From: a bacterium 1XD42-76
GTDB taxonomy: Bacteria > Bacillota > Clostridia > Lachnospirales > Lachnospiraceae
Assembly: GCA_009917545.1 (NCBI GenBank)
Contig: QZDW01000013.1
Span: 1 to 64,000, forward strand
Direction: 5' to 3'
DNA length: 64,000 nucleotides
Each line of letters begins with the position of its first letter. Position 1 is the first letter of the stretch. The notes under the pieces were generated by a model, which was given only the letters and a program-made list of their open reading frames with translations, made no database searches and had not been told where the DNA came from. Shown in pieces: positions 50,089 through 58,629 of this stretch. A program made the translations under genes and the position numbers.

Positions 50089-50275
50089 AGCGGCTTTTGG
50101 ATCCGGAGGAATCGCAGTGATTCAACATTTGCAGGACCGACTGCCGATTTTGCAGCATTTCTTCTGTCTGTTGTGCTGGTAAGCAGGGAATCAGGCAGAC
50201 AAAAAAATGCAAGGTAAATCATATATCAGATATTCTCCATGCATATCCGCCCGTCATTCAAGCCACAATAGGCAT

Positions 50276-50749
50276 ATGGAACGAACAGAGAAACGAAACA
50301 GATTTATATGGAATTTTATAAAATGCGGGATTGCCGGATGGTGTATGGAAATCATTTTTACTTCCATCGAGTCGATTGCAGCAGGAGATCTGCGCCTCAT
50401 GGGCAGGACCTCCCTGATTATGTTCCCTATCTATGGAATGGGGGCACTTTTGCGCCCTATCGGGCGGGGGCTTGACCGCTGGCTGGGAGACTTCCATACG
50501 CTGAAGCACAGGGATCAGATATGGCGCCACGGGATCAGCGACATGGTTTTGATCTTTTTTGTCGAATATGTCACTGGATTTTTTCTGCGCCGGGCCGGGA
50601 TCTGCCCCTGGGACTACAGCGGGAGATCCTTTGATATCGACGGCCTGATCCGCCTGGATTTCGCGCCGTGCTGGTTTCTGGCCGGCCTCCTCTTTGAACA
50701 GATCGCCGCTTCCCGTCCCCTGCTGCCTCCTTCCCCGCGCCGCAAATAG
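50276..50749 (+). CDS. CmpB-type putative ABC transporter permease / small membrane protein
   Basis: The 157-aa protein has about four membrane segments and the pattern FIKCGIAGWCMEIIFTSIES, SLIMFPIYGMGALLRPIG, ISDMVLIFFVEYVTGFFLR and CPWDYSGRSFDIDGLIRLDFAPCWFLAGLLFE (split over the last helix), which is typical of the CmpB-like 'putative ABC transporter permease' family. No ATPase is adjacent, and a true transport role is unproven. The start at ATG 50,276 has no strong ribosome binding site, so it is uncertain. A terminator-like CCGCGG hairpin follows. Confidence 0.75.
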   Translation: MERTEKRNRFIWNFIKCGIAGWCMEIIFTSIESIAAGDLRLMGRTSLIMFPIYGMGALLRPIGRGLDRWLGDFHTLKHRDQIWRHGISDMVLIFFVEYVTGFFLRRAGICPWDYSGRSFDIDGLIRLDFAPCWFLAGLLFEQIAASRPLLPPSPRRK

Positions 50750-50802
50750 CGCTGTCCGGTCATTTTCACTGGACGTATCAGCACTGAAAACATCTCGAAA
50801 TC

Positions 50803-50837
50803 TCCGCGGATTTTGTTGCATTTACCGCGGGATTTTT
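50803..50837 (+). terminator. CCGCGG hairpin with T-run, overlapping the plsC promoter
   Basis: TCCGCGG and CCGCGGG enclose a 16-nt loop and are followed by ATTTTT. It can end the upstream transcript, and its loop and right arm lie between the -35 and -10 of the plsC promoter. Confidence 0.55.
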
Positions 50838-50844
50838 ATATAAT
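50816..50844 (+). promoter_or_regulatory. Promoter of the plsC-pheA-ppx-ppk run
   Basis: TTGCAT (50,816-50,821), 17 bp, TATAAT (50,839-50,844). Transcription would start about 60 nt before plsC. Confidence 0.6.
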
Positions 50845-50911
50845 AAAGAGACATAACGACAAAACTGCCGCCCATACATTTTAAGGCGGCGGACAGGAAA
50901 AGGTGAGCAGA

Positions 50912-51667
50912 ATGATTCGATTTATTATCGTAGCCGTCTCGGTGATTGGATTCCTTGTATTTGGTTTCCCGCTTCTTGCGGCGCAGAATTCCCTTGGCAG
51001 AAAAGATCCCCATGCAAGAGACGTGGAAAGCCTGAAAATCATCCAGTTTATGTTCAGCTTCCTCCTTAAGGTATCCGGAGTGAGTGTTGTGGTAAAGGGC
51101 CTGGACAGGATTCCCAGGGATACCGCCGTTCTTTATGTAGGGAATCACAGGAGCTATTTCGACATTCTGGTGGGTTATACGACCGTGCCCGGCCTTATGG
51201 GCTTTGTGGCAAAAAAGGAGATGCTGCGTTACCCTTTCCTGCGCAGCTGGATGCGGCATGTAAACTGCCTGTTTCTGGACAGGACGGACATGAAAGCTGC
51301 CTTAAAGACGATTCTTGAGGGAATTGATAAAGTGAAAAGCGGGATTTCCGTGTGGATTTTTCCGGAGGGGACCAGGAATCGCAGCAAGGATGTCCTGGAC
51401 CTGATGCCGTTTAAGGAAGGCAGTCTGAAAATTGCGGAGAAATCCGGCTGTCCCATTGTTCCCGTAGCCATGTTAGGTACGGCGGAGGTGTTTGAGCGTC
51501 ACCTGCCATTTATCCGCCCGTCCCGCGTGGTGATTGAATTCGGGACGCCATTTTATATTAAAGAACTGGAACCGGAGCAAAAGAAACGCAGCGGTGCGTA
51601 TACGCGCGATGTGATACGGGAGATGCTTGCGAATTTACAGAGAGAAGAGGCAGAGAAAAGCGCATGA
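50912..51667 (+). CDS. plsC: 1-acyl-glycerol-3-phosphate acyltransferase
   Basis: This 251-aa membrane-associated enzyme makes phosphatidic acid. It has an N-terminal membrane helix (IRFIIVAVSVIGFLVFGFPLL), the acyltransferase motif 1 GNHRSYFDIL (HX4D), motif 2/3 VWIFPEGTRNRS with the conserved EGTR, and the PIVPVAMLGTAEV region. The ATG at 50,912 is preferred over GTG 50,903, because the AAAAGG site lies just before the latter. Its stop overlaps the start of pheA in ATGA. Confidence 0.93.
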   Translation: MIRFIIVAVSVIGFLVFGFPLLAAQNSLGRKDPHARDVESLKIIQFMFSFLLKVSGVSVVVKGLDRIPRDTAVLYVGNHRSYFDILVGYTTVPGLMGFVAKKEMLRYPFLRSWMRHVNCLFLDRTDMKAALKTILEGIDKVKSGISVWIFPEGTRNRSKDVLDLMPFKEGSLKIAEKSGCPIVPVAMLGTAEVFERHLPFIRPSRVVIEFGTPFYIKELEPEQKKRSGAYTRDVIREMLANLQREEAEKSA

Positions 51668-52800
51668 AGCAGTTGGATTTGATGGAGTGCAGAGACAGGC
51701 TGGATACGATTGACCGTGAGATTGTGAGGCTTTTTGAGGAACGGATGCAGGTGTGCGGCGATGTGGCAGAGTATAAGATCAGCGTGGGAAAAGCCGTTTA
51801 TGACGCAGAGCGTGAGAAGCAGAAACTGGCAGCCGTTAAGGCGCTGGCCCACAGTGAATTTAATAAGGAAGCGGTGGAAGAGCTGTTTTCCCAGCTTATG
51901 ACGATAAGCCGCCGTTATCAGCACGGGATTCTGGCTTCCCACGGAGTCACAGAGCCGATCGCCTTTCGCGAGGTGGAGAAGCTTCAAAAGGATGGCGTGC
52001 GAGTCGTATTCCAGGGGGTGGAAGGCGCCTACAGCCATGCGGCTGTACGGGCCTTTTTTGGCGGGACAGCTGACGCGTACCATGTACCGGAGTTCGAGGA
52101 CACCATGAAAGAGGTCGAGGCCGGCCGTGCAGATTATGCGGTGCTGCCGATCGAGAATTCCACGGCAGGGTTTATCATCGGCAATTATGATCTTCTGGCA
52201 AAATATAAGAATTACATAGTAGGCGAGGTGTATATTCCGGTGGAGCATATGCTTTTGGGACTTTCAGAGGCAGAGCTTGCGGATATCCGTACCGTTTACT
52301 CCCACCCACAGGGGCTTTTGCAGTGTGCGGATTATCTGAATGCGCATAAGGACTGGAAGCAGGTCAGCGTCCTCAATACAGCGGTTGCCGCCAGGAAGGT
52401 AATGGCGGAAAAGGATAAGAGCCAGGCGGCTGTTGCCAGCCGTACAGCTGGAGAGCTCTATGGGCTTAAGGAGCTTGCGAGCAGTATTAATGATGCAAAG
52501 GGCAATACCACGCGTTTCCTGATTCTGGCACGGGAGGCTGTATATGAGAAAGCAGCGGGCAAGCTCAGTATTGTGTTTGAGATTCCGCATGTGAGTGGTT
52601 CCCTTTATAATATTTTAGGAAATATCATGTTTAACGGTGTAAATATGACAATGATCGAGTCGCGTCCGGTGCCGCAAAAGCCGTTTGAATACCGGTTCTT
52701 TGTCGATATCGAAGGGAATTTAAGCGACGCTTCTGTCAAAAATGCTCTTACAGGTATCCGGGCTGAGGCTCAGATGATGAGAATATTAGGAAATTATTAA
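51664..52800 (+). CDS. pheA: Bifunctional chorismate mutase / prephenate dehydratase
   Basis: PheA converts chorismate to prephenate and then phenylpyruvate for phenylalanine synthesis. The 378-aa chain has an AroQ chorismate mutase domain (residues 1-90: LMECRDRLDTIDREIVRLFEERM), a prephenate dehydratase domain (FQGVEGAYSHAAVRAFFGGTAD; the catalytic TRF motif is in NTTRFLIL) and a C-terminal ACT domain (FEIPHVSGSLYNILGNIMFNG and ESRPVPQKPFEYRFFVDIEG) that binds phenylalanine as feedback inhibitor. It overlaps plsC by 4 nt and is probably co-transcribed with it and with ppx. Confidence 0.96.
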   Translation: MKQLDLMECRDRLDTIDREIVRLFEERMQVCGDVAEYKISVGKAVYDAEREKQKLAAVKALAHSEFNKEAVEELFSQLMTISRRYQHGILASHGVTEPIAFREVEKLQKDGVRVVFQGVEGAYSHAAVRAFFGGTADAYHVPEFEDTMKEVEAGRADYAVLPIENSTAGFIIGNYDLLAKYKNYIVGEVYIPVEHMLLGLSEAELADIRTVYSHPQGLLQCADYLNAHKDWKQVSVLNTAVAARKVMAEKDKSQAAVASRTAGELYGLKELASSINDAKGNTTRFLILAREAVYEKAAGKLSIVFEIPHVSGSLYNILGNIMFNGVNMTMIESRPVPQKPFEYRFFVDIEGNLSDASVKNALTGIRAEAQMMRILGNY

Positions 52801-52814
52801 AAAGGAGAATCAAT

Positions 52815-54380
52815 ATGGCGTCCCATATCTTTGCCGCTATTGATGTTGGTTCATTTGAACTGGAGATGGGGATCTTTGAGATTTCCAATAAAAACGGGAT
52901 CCGCAAGGTCGATCACATCCGCCATGTGATTGCGCTCGGAAAGGACACGTATCAAAACGGGAAGATCAGCTATCATATGGTGGAAGAACTCTGTTCAGTC
53001 CTGGGGGATTTTGCAGAGATTATGAAGGGCTACCGGGCAGAGGATTACCGTGCCTATGCCACCAGCGCCATGAGAGAGGCCATCAACAGCCAGATTGTGC
53101 TCGACCAGATCCAGGTGCGCACGGGGATATCAGTGCGGATTATTGATAATTCGGAACAGCGGCTTTTAAACTACAAAGCCATAGCTGCCAGGGGCGATAA
53201 GTTTGATAAAAATATCAAGAGCCGTACAGCGATTGCAGACGTAGGGTTTGGAAGCATGCAGATTTCCCTGTTCAATGAGAGCTGCCTGAGTTCGACGGAA
53301 AATCTGCCGTTAGGTGTGCTGCGGATCCGCAGTACGCTGGGCGATGTGGATGCCACGCTGGATAAGACCAGGAGCCTAATCGAGGAGATCGTGGAGAATG
53401 AGCTTTCCAATTACAAAAAGATGTATCTGAAGGAGGAGCAGGTCGAGCATGTGATCGGCATTGGTGAGAACATTCTGTATATGTTCCGTTACCATGATGA
53501 CGGAAAGCCTGTGGACCGTATTTCCAGGGAGGAGTTCGAGAGCTTTTTTAACCAGCTCTCGCGAATGAACGAGACAGAGATCGAAGAGAAATTCGGTATC
53601 AGCGCGGATTATGCAGCCCTGCTTATGCCGAGCGCCATCATTTACAGGAAGCTTCTGGAAATGACGGGGGCCCGGATGATCTGGATTCCGGGTATCCGCC
53701 TTTGCGACGGCATCGCAGCAGAGTATGCGGGCAGCCATAAGCTGGTAAAATTCAAACACAATTTTGATGATGATATTATCAGTGCTTCGCGCAATATGGC
53801 GAAACGCTACCACTGTCTGAGCGTTCACACAGAGATGGTGGAACTGTTTGTTCTGCAGATGTTTGACACGATGAAGCGCTATCATGGTATGGGGGACAGG
53901 GAACGGCTTCTTTTGCAGATTGCCGTTATCATTCACGCCTGCGGGAAATTCGTAAGCGTCAGGAATTCCAATGAGTGCGGCTATAACATCATTATGTCCA
54001 CAGAGATCATCGGCCTTTCACGTCTGGAGAGGGAGATGATCGCCAATGTGGTACGCTACAATATCCGTGATTTTGATTACAACATGGTGCGGATGGAGAC
54101 AGAGTTCAACACAGCTGCCGGAGAGTTCAGCAGCCATAATGAGATCATGATTCTGATCGCCAAAATGACCGCGCTTCTGCGCCTTGCGAATTCGATGGAC
54201 CGCGGACACAGGCAGAAGCTTAAGGGCTGCCGTATGGCGGTCAAGCACGACAAATTTATAGTAACGACGGATTACCCGGGAGATATCACCTTAGAGGCAT
54301 TGTCCTTTGAGCAGAAGGCTGCCTTTTTCGAGGAAATTTTCGGGATCCGCCCGGTATTGAAGCAGAAAAGGAGTATTTAG
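52815..54380 (+). CDS. ppx: Ppx/GppA phosphatase with HD domain
   Basis: This 521-aa protein belongs to the Ppx/GppA exopolyphosphatase and pppGpp phosphohydrolase family. The actin-like ATPase-fold part begins FAAIDVGSFELEMGIFE and includes ATSAMREAINSQIVLDQI and VGFGSMQISLF (phosphate-binding loops). A C-terminal HD-type domain follows (about residues 320-500; IHACGKF and GLSRLEREMIANVVRYN). It would degrade polyphosphate from the end, or pppGpp. It lies 2 nt before ppk, so synthesis and breakdown of polyphosphate are co-expressed. Confidence 0.92.
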   Translation: MASHIFAAIDVGSFELEMGIFEISNKNGIRKVDHIRHVIALGKDTYQNGKISYHMVEELCSVLGDFAEIMKGYRAEDYRAYATSAMREAINSQIVLDQIQVRTGISVRIIDNSEQRLLNYKAIAARGDKFDKNIKSRTAIADVGFGSMQISLFNESCLSSTENLPLGVLRIRSTLGDVDATLDKTRSLIEEIVENELSNYKKMYLKEEQVEHVIGIGENILYMFRYHDDGKPVDRISREEFESFFNQLSRMNETEIEEKFGISADYAALLMPSAIIYRKLLEMTGARMIWIPGIRLCDGIAAEYAGSHKLVKFKHNFDDDIISASRNMAKRYHCLSVHTEMVELFVLQMFDTMKRYHGMGDRERLLLQIAVIIHACGKFVSVRNSNECGYNIIMSTEIIGLSRLEREMIANVVRYNIRDFDYNMVRMETEFNTAAGEFSSHNEIMILIAKMTALLRLANSMDRGHRQKLKGCRMAVKHDKFIVTTDYPGDITLEALSFEQKAAFFEEIFGIRPVLKQKRSI

Positions 54381-54382
54381 AC

Positions 54383-56542
54383 ATGGGAGAGACAGACCGA
54401 ATGCGGTTCACAGATCCTGGGAACTACGTAAATCGGGAGCTCAGCTGGCTGGAATTTGACGGCCGGGTTCTGGGCGAAGCTTTGGATCCGATGACACCTC
54501 TGTTTGACAGACTTAAATTTTTAAGTATTTCTGCTTCTAATCTGGATGAGTTTTTTATGGTCCGCGTGGCTTCCTTAAAAGATATGGTGCATGCCAGATA
54601 TACGAAGCTGGATATCGCCGGTCTGACGCCGGAAGAACAGTTAAGTAAAATTAACGTCAAGACACATGAGCTGGTAAAAAAACAGTACGATACCTACAAC
54701 AAGGTACTGTTGCCGGCACTGGAGGAAAACGGGATCCATGTGGTTCTGCGCCATGAGGAGCTGACACAGGAGCAGAAAGAATTTGCCGATCGTTACTTTA
54801 AGGATGAGGTGTACCCGGTCCTCACGCCGATGGCGGTGGATTCCTCGAGGCCGTTTCCCCTTGTGCGCAATAAGTCGTTGAACCTTGCCGCCCTTTTAAG
54901 GAAAAAATCAGGGGACGGAGAACTGGAATTTGCGATGGTACAGGTGCCGTCCGTGCTTCCAAGGGTGGTGGTGCTGCCGATGACGGTCGGGGAGCATGCC
55001 AGGGAGATACACCAGGTGATCCTCTTGGAGGAGATTATTGAGCGCAACATGCAGCAGCTGTTCCTGAACTATGACATTGTGACTTCCCATCCGTTCCGTA
55101 TCATGCGGAATGCTGACTTTTCGCTCGATGAGGAGGAGTCGGTGGATCTGCTGGAGGAGATTGAAAAACAGCTCAGGAGACGGCAGTGGGGCGAGGTCAT
55201 CCGTCTGGAGATTGAGGAGCACGCGGATAAACGCCTTTTGGAGATCCTCAAGGAAGAACTGGAAGTAAACGAGGAGGATCTTTTTGAGATTCCCGGGGCG
55301 CTTGATCTGACCTTTTTTATGAAAGTATATGCGCTTGACGGCTTTGAGCATTTGAAGGCTCCGAACTATACGCCTCAGCCGGTACCGGCGTTAATGAACG
55401 GGGACGATATTTTTACCAATATCCGCAAAGGGGATATCCTGCTTTTACATCCGTATGAGACCTTTGATCCTGTAGTGAATTTTGTCCGTACTGCGGCCAA
55501 GGATCCGGATGTGCTGGCGATTAAGCAGACGTTATACCGGGTGAGCGGCAATTCGCCGATCATTGCCGCACTGGCAGAGGCAGCAGAAAACGGCAAGCAG
55601 GTCTCGGTACTTGTGGAGCTGAAAGCGCGTTTCGATGAGGAGAACAATATCCTGTGGGCGAAAATGCTGGAAAAGGCAGGCTGCCATGTCATTTACGGCC
55701 TCATGGGGTTAAAGACGCACAGCAAAATCACACTCGTTGTCCGCAGGGAAGAGGAAGGGATCCGGCGCTATGTCCATCTGGGCACGGGAAATTACAATGA
55801 TTCCACTGCCAAGCTCTATACAGACTGCGGCATTATGACCTGTCATCCTATGATCGGGGAGGATGCGACCGCGGTCTTTAACATGCTGTCCGGCTATTCG
55901 GAGCCGCTTAACTGGAATATGTTGTCATTAGCGCCTTTGTGGCTCAGAAATAAGTTTCTGCGCATGATCGAGCGAGAGACCCGTCATGCCCGCGCGGGAA
56001 AGCATGCTTCGATCATCGCCAAGATGAATTCCCTGTGTGATAAGGACATCATTGCCGCGCTCTATGAGGCGTCCTCGGCCGGAGTGGAGATCCGGCTGGT
56101 GGTACGGGGGATCTGCTGTCTGAAAGCGGGGATTCCCGGCCTTTCCGAGCATATCGAGGTGCGCTCGATCATAGGCGAGTTTTTGGAGCATGCGCGGATC
56201 TTCATTTTTGAAAATAATGGCAGCGAGGAGATCTACATGGGAAGCGCGGACTGGATGCCGCGGAATCTCGACAAACGAGTTGAGATTCTCTTTCCAGTGG
56301 TAAGAAGAGAGCTGAAAGAGAGAATCAGGCATTACATGGAGCTTGAGCTGGAGGACAATCTGAAGGCACATATCCTCAAGCCGGATGGGACATATCAGAA
56401 GCCGGAGCGCGGGGAAGAGAGGCCGGTTGGTTCACAGGCAGCATTATGTGAGCTGGCTGTGGCAGCGGCGCGCGCGGAACGGAAAAAGTGGGAGCGGGAC
56501 GGGAGCTCCAGAGTCTTTATTCCGGCGGAGCATAGCAGTTAG
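54383..56542 (+). CDS. ppk: Polyphosphate kinase 1
   Basis: PPK1 transfers the gamma phosphate of ATP to polyphosphate, reversibly. The 719-aa protein has the N domain (YVNRELSWLEFDGRVLGEA, and FLSISASNLDEFFMVRVASL), the head domain, and two phospholipase D-like catalytic domains: the autophosphorylated His is His446 in GLKTHSKITLVVRRE, and a second conserved His is His603 in EFLEHARIF. VHLGTGNYND and SADWMPRNLDKRVE are further hallmarks. The length is normal. It ends the plsC-pheA-ppx-ppk run and is followed by a good terminator. Confidence 0.97.
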   Translation: MGETDRMRFTDPGNYVNRELSWLEFDGRVLGEALDPMTPLFDRLKFLSISASNLDEFFMVRVASLKDMVHARYTKLDIAGLTPEEQLSKINVKTHELVKKQYDTYNKVLLPALEENGIHVVLRHEELTQEQKEFADRYFKDEVYPVLTPMAVDSSRPFPLVRNKSLNLAALLRKKSGDGELEFAMVQVPSVLPRVVVLPMTVGEHAREIHQVILLEEIIERNMQQLFLNYDIVTSHPFRIMRNADFSLDEEESVDLLEEIEKQLRRRQWGEVIRLEIEEHADKRLLEILKEELEVNEEDLFEIPGALDLTFFMKVYALDGFEHLKAPNYTPQPVPALMNGDDIFTNIRKGDILLLHPYETFDPVVNFVRTAAKDPDVLAIKQTLYRVSGNSPIIAALAEAAENGKQVSVLVELKARFDEENNILWAKMLEKAGCHVIYGLMGLKTHSKITLVVRREEEGIRRYVHLGTGNYNDSTAKLYTDCGIMTCHPMIGEDATAVFNMLSGYSEPLNWNMLSLAPLWLRNKFLRMIERETRHARAGKHASIIAKMNSLCDKDIIAALYEASSAGVEIRLVVRGICCLKAGIPGLSEHIEVRSIIGEFLEHARIFIFENNGSEEIYMGSADWMPRNLDKRVEILFPVVRRELKERIRHYMELELEDNLKAHILKPDGTYQKPERGEERPVGSQAALCELAVAAARAERKKWERDGSSRVFIPAEHSS

Positions 56543-56551
56543 GAACCCGGG

Positions 56552-56589
56552 GAGATCCCCTGATTGTGTGAGTACAGTCAGGGGATCTT
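56552..56589 (+). terminator. Terminator after ppk
   Basis: AGATCCCCTGA (56,552-56,562) pairs with TCAGGGGATCT (56,577-56,587), a perfect 11-bp stem, followed by TTG; the T-run is short. Confidence 0.7.
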
Positions 56590-56793
56590 TGCGGTACAAC
56601 CGCGTGACAGAAGTTCCCTGTGATTTTTTGTGAAAAAGTGAGGCAATATTTGTCGGTTTGTGATAAGATAGAGAGGATATTGGGTACGGTTCCGTCTGGA
56701 AACGGCTGCGGTATCATGTGTGTGGCAGCGGAGGATCAGGCTTAAGCTGCTGTGCGGGGTGGCAGAGATGAATTACAGGGTAGGAGGATCTTT

Positions 56794-57498
56794 ATGGAAC
56801 AGATCAGTATTCTCGTAGTGGATGATGAGAAAGAGATTGCGGACCTGGTTGAGATTTATCTGGTTAGTGATGGATATCGGGTGTTTAAGGCCAATAATGC
56901 ACAGGACGGACTTTCGATTTTGGAGAACGAAGAGGTCCATCTGGTGCTTTTAGATATTATGATGCCGGGGATGGACGGGCTTGAGATGTGCAGGAAAATA
57001 CGGGAAACGAACAATATCCCGATTATCATGCTCAGTGCCAGATCGACCGATCTCGATAAGATACTGGGGCTGGGAACCGGAGCGGATGATTATGTGGTAA
57101 AGCCGTTTAATCCGCTTGAGCTGACAGCCCGGGTGAAGTCCCAGCTCAGACGGTATACACAGCTGAATCCCAACAGCAACACCGGGCCGAACGCTAAAAA
57201 TGAGATCGTGATCCGCGGCCTGACGATTAATAAAGACAATCACAAGGTCGTCGTCTATGGAGAGGAGATCAAGCTCACGCCGATCGAGTTTGATATCCTG
57301 TACCTGCTGGCTTCGAATCCCGGGCGGGTATTCAGTACAGACGAGATTTTTGAGAAGGTGTGGAACGAAAAGGTATACGAAGCGAACAATACGGTGATGG
57401 TACATATCAGACGCCTTCGCGGGAAGATGAAGGAGGACACGCGGCAGAATAAGATCATCACCACAGTGTGGGGGGTCGGATATAAAATTGAAAAATGA
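56794..57498 (+). CDS. OmpR-family response regulator (VanR-like)
   Basis: This 234-aa regulator has a receiver domain (ILVVDDEKEIADLVEIYLVSDG, the phospho-acceptor Asp54 in LVLLDIMMPGMDG, and the conserved Lys in VVKPFNPLEL) and an OmpR/PhoB winged helix (LTPIEFDILYLLASNPGRVFS and NTVMVHIRRLRGKM). The sequence is closest in style to VanR-type regulators. ATG at 56,794 follows TAGGAGG; the upstream ATG frame is rejected. Its stop lies inside the sensor kinase start, so the pair is coupled. Confidence 0.95.
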   Translation: MEQISILVVDDEKEIADLVEIYLVSDGYRVFKANNAQDGLSILENEEVHLVLLDIMMPGMDGLEMCRKIRETNNIPIIMLSARSTDLDKILGLGTGADDYVVKPFNPLELTARVKSQLRRYTQLNPNSNTGPNAKNEIVIRGLTINKDNHKVVVYGEEIKLTPIEFDILYLLASNPGRVFSTDEIFEKVWNEKVYEANNTVMVHIRRLRGKMKEDTRQNKIITTVWGVGYKIEK

Positions 57499-58624
57499 TA
57501 TCAGCAGGAGCTTCTACAGGCGGGTGGCTGTCAATATCCTTTACAGTGCAGTGATTGCCTGCCTGACGGAGATATTTCTGATTACCAACGTCGATATGCT
57601 GGTAAACTATCTGCAGACGACAGAGCATGCCGGAGCGCTGTGGCTTTCCGTGCTGCAGCCGGGCACTCTGGCTACGACTCTGTATGTCATTCTGGGGATT
57701 CTGATTTTTTCCGTGTCCTTTCTGCTCCTTCAGAGAAAATCTTTCCAGTATATCGGGAAGGTGGCGGCAGCAGTCCGCAATATCTCGGAGGGCGATCTGA
57801 ATACTCCGGTGGAGGTGGAGGGAGACGATGAATTCGCCTCAATGGCAGCAAGCTTAAACCGCATGGAAGCGGATATCCGGGAGCTGATGGATAAGGAACG
57901 TGAGGCGGAGCGCACGAAAAATGAACTGATTACGAATGTGGCCCATGATTTGAGAACGCCGCTGACCTCCATTATCGGATATCTGGAGCTTCTTTCTGTA
58001 GGAGGGCCTCTGGGGGAAGAGCAGAAGCAGAAATATATCGACATTGCCTACACCAAAGCCAGACGGCTGGAAAAGCTGATTGAGGACTTATTCGGATTTA
58101 CAAAAATGAATTACGGGAAGGCCACGATGTGCGTGGGAAACGTGGACATTGTGAAGCTTTTAGAGCAGCTTCTGGAAGAGGCTTATCCGAGCTTTGCTGA
58201 ACAGAATCTCACGTATGAGCTAAAGAGCAATACCGCCTCTCAGATGATTACGGCGGACGGGAACCTGTTGGCAAGGCTGTTTGACAACCTGATTAATAAT
58301 GCGATCAAGTATGGGGCGGATGGCAAACGGGTCGAAGTAAAGGTTCAGACTGAGGGGGAGATTGTCACAGTATTTGTGACAAACTATGGTTATGTGATTC
58401 CGGCAGGGGAGCTTCCTCTTATTTTCAATAAGTTTTACCGTGTGGAGCAGTCCCGTTCCTCGAGTACCGGCGGAACAGGCCTGGGGCTTGCCATTGTAAA
58501 AAATATCGTGGATATGCACGGCGGCTCGATTTCTGTAGCCAGCGATATGAACGGTACGGTGTTCACTGTGAAGCTCAGGGTGAATTTTGATATCAGTAAA
58601 GAGAATTTCGGAACAATAGGTTGA
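57488..58624 (+). CDS. Sensor histidine kinase (VanS-like)
   Basis: This 378-aa kinase has two membrane helices (residues about 13-35 and 60-80) with a short extracellular loop, a HAMP domain (QYIGKVAAAVRNISEGDLNTPV), the phospho-acceptor His153 in NVAHDLRTPLTSIIGYLELL, and a HATPase domain with NLINNAIKYG (N box) and GGTGLGLAIVKNI (G2 box). It overlaps the response regulator by 11 nt and starts with TTG. The small sensor loop suggests that it senses within the membrane or envelope, perhaps damage by antibiotics or peptides, which is inference. Confidence 0.95.
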   Translation: MKNDISRSFYRRVAVNILYSAVIACLTEIFLITNVDMLVNYLQTTEHAGALWLSVLQPGTLATTLYVILGILIFSVSFLLLQRKSFQYIGKVAAAVRNISEGDLNTPVEVEGDDEFASMAASLNRMEADIRELMDKEREAERTKNELITNVAHDLRTPLTSIIGYLELLSVGGPLGEEQKQKYIDIAYTKARRLEKLIEDLFGFTKMNYGKATMCVGNVDIVKLLEQLLEEAYPSFAEQNLTYELKSNTASQMITADGNLLARLFDNLINNAIKYGADGKRVEVKVQTEGEIVTVFVTNYGYVIPAGELPLIFNKFYRVEQSRSSSTGGTGLGLAIVKNIVDMHGGSISVASDMNGTVFTVKLRVNFDISKENFGTIG

Positions 58625-58629
58625 TAAGA

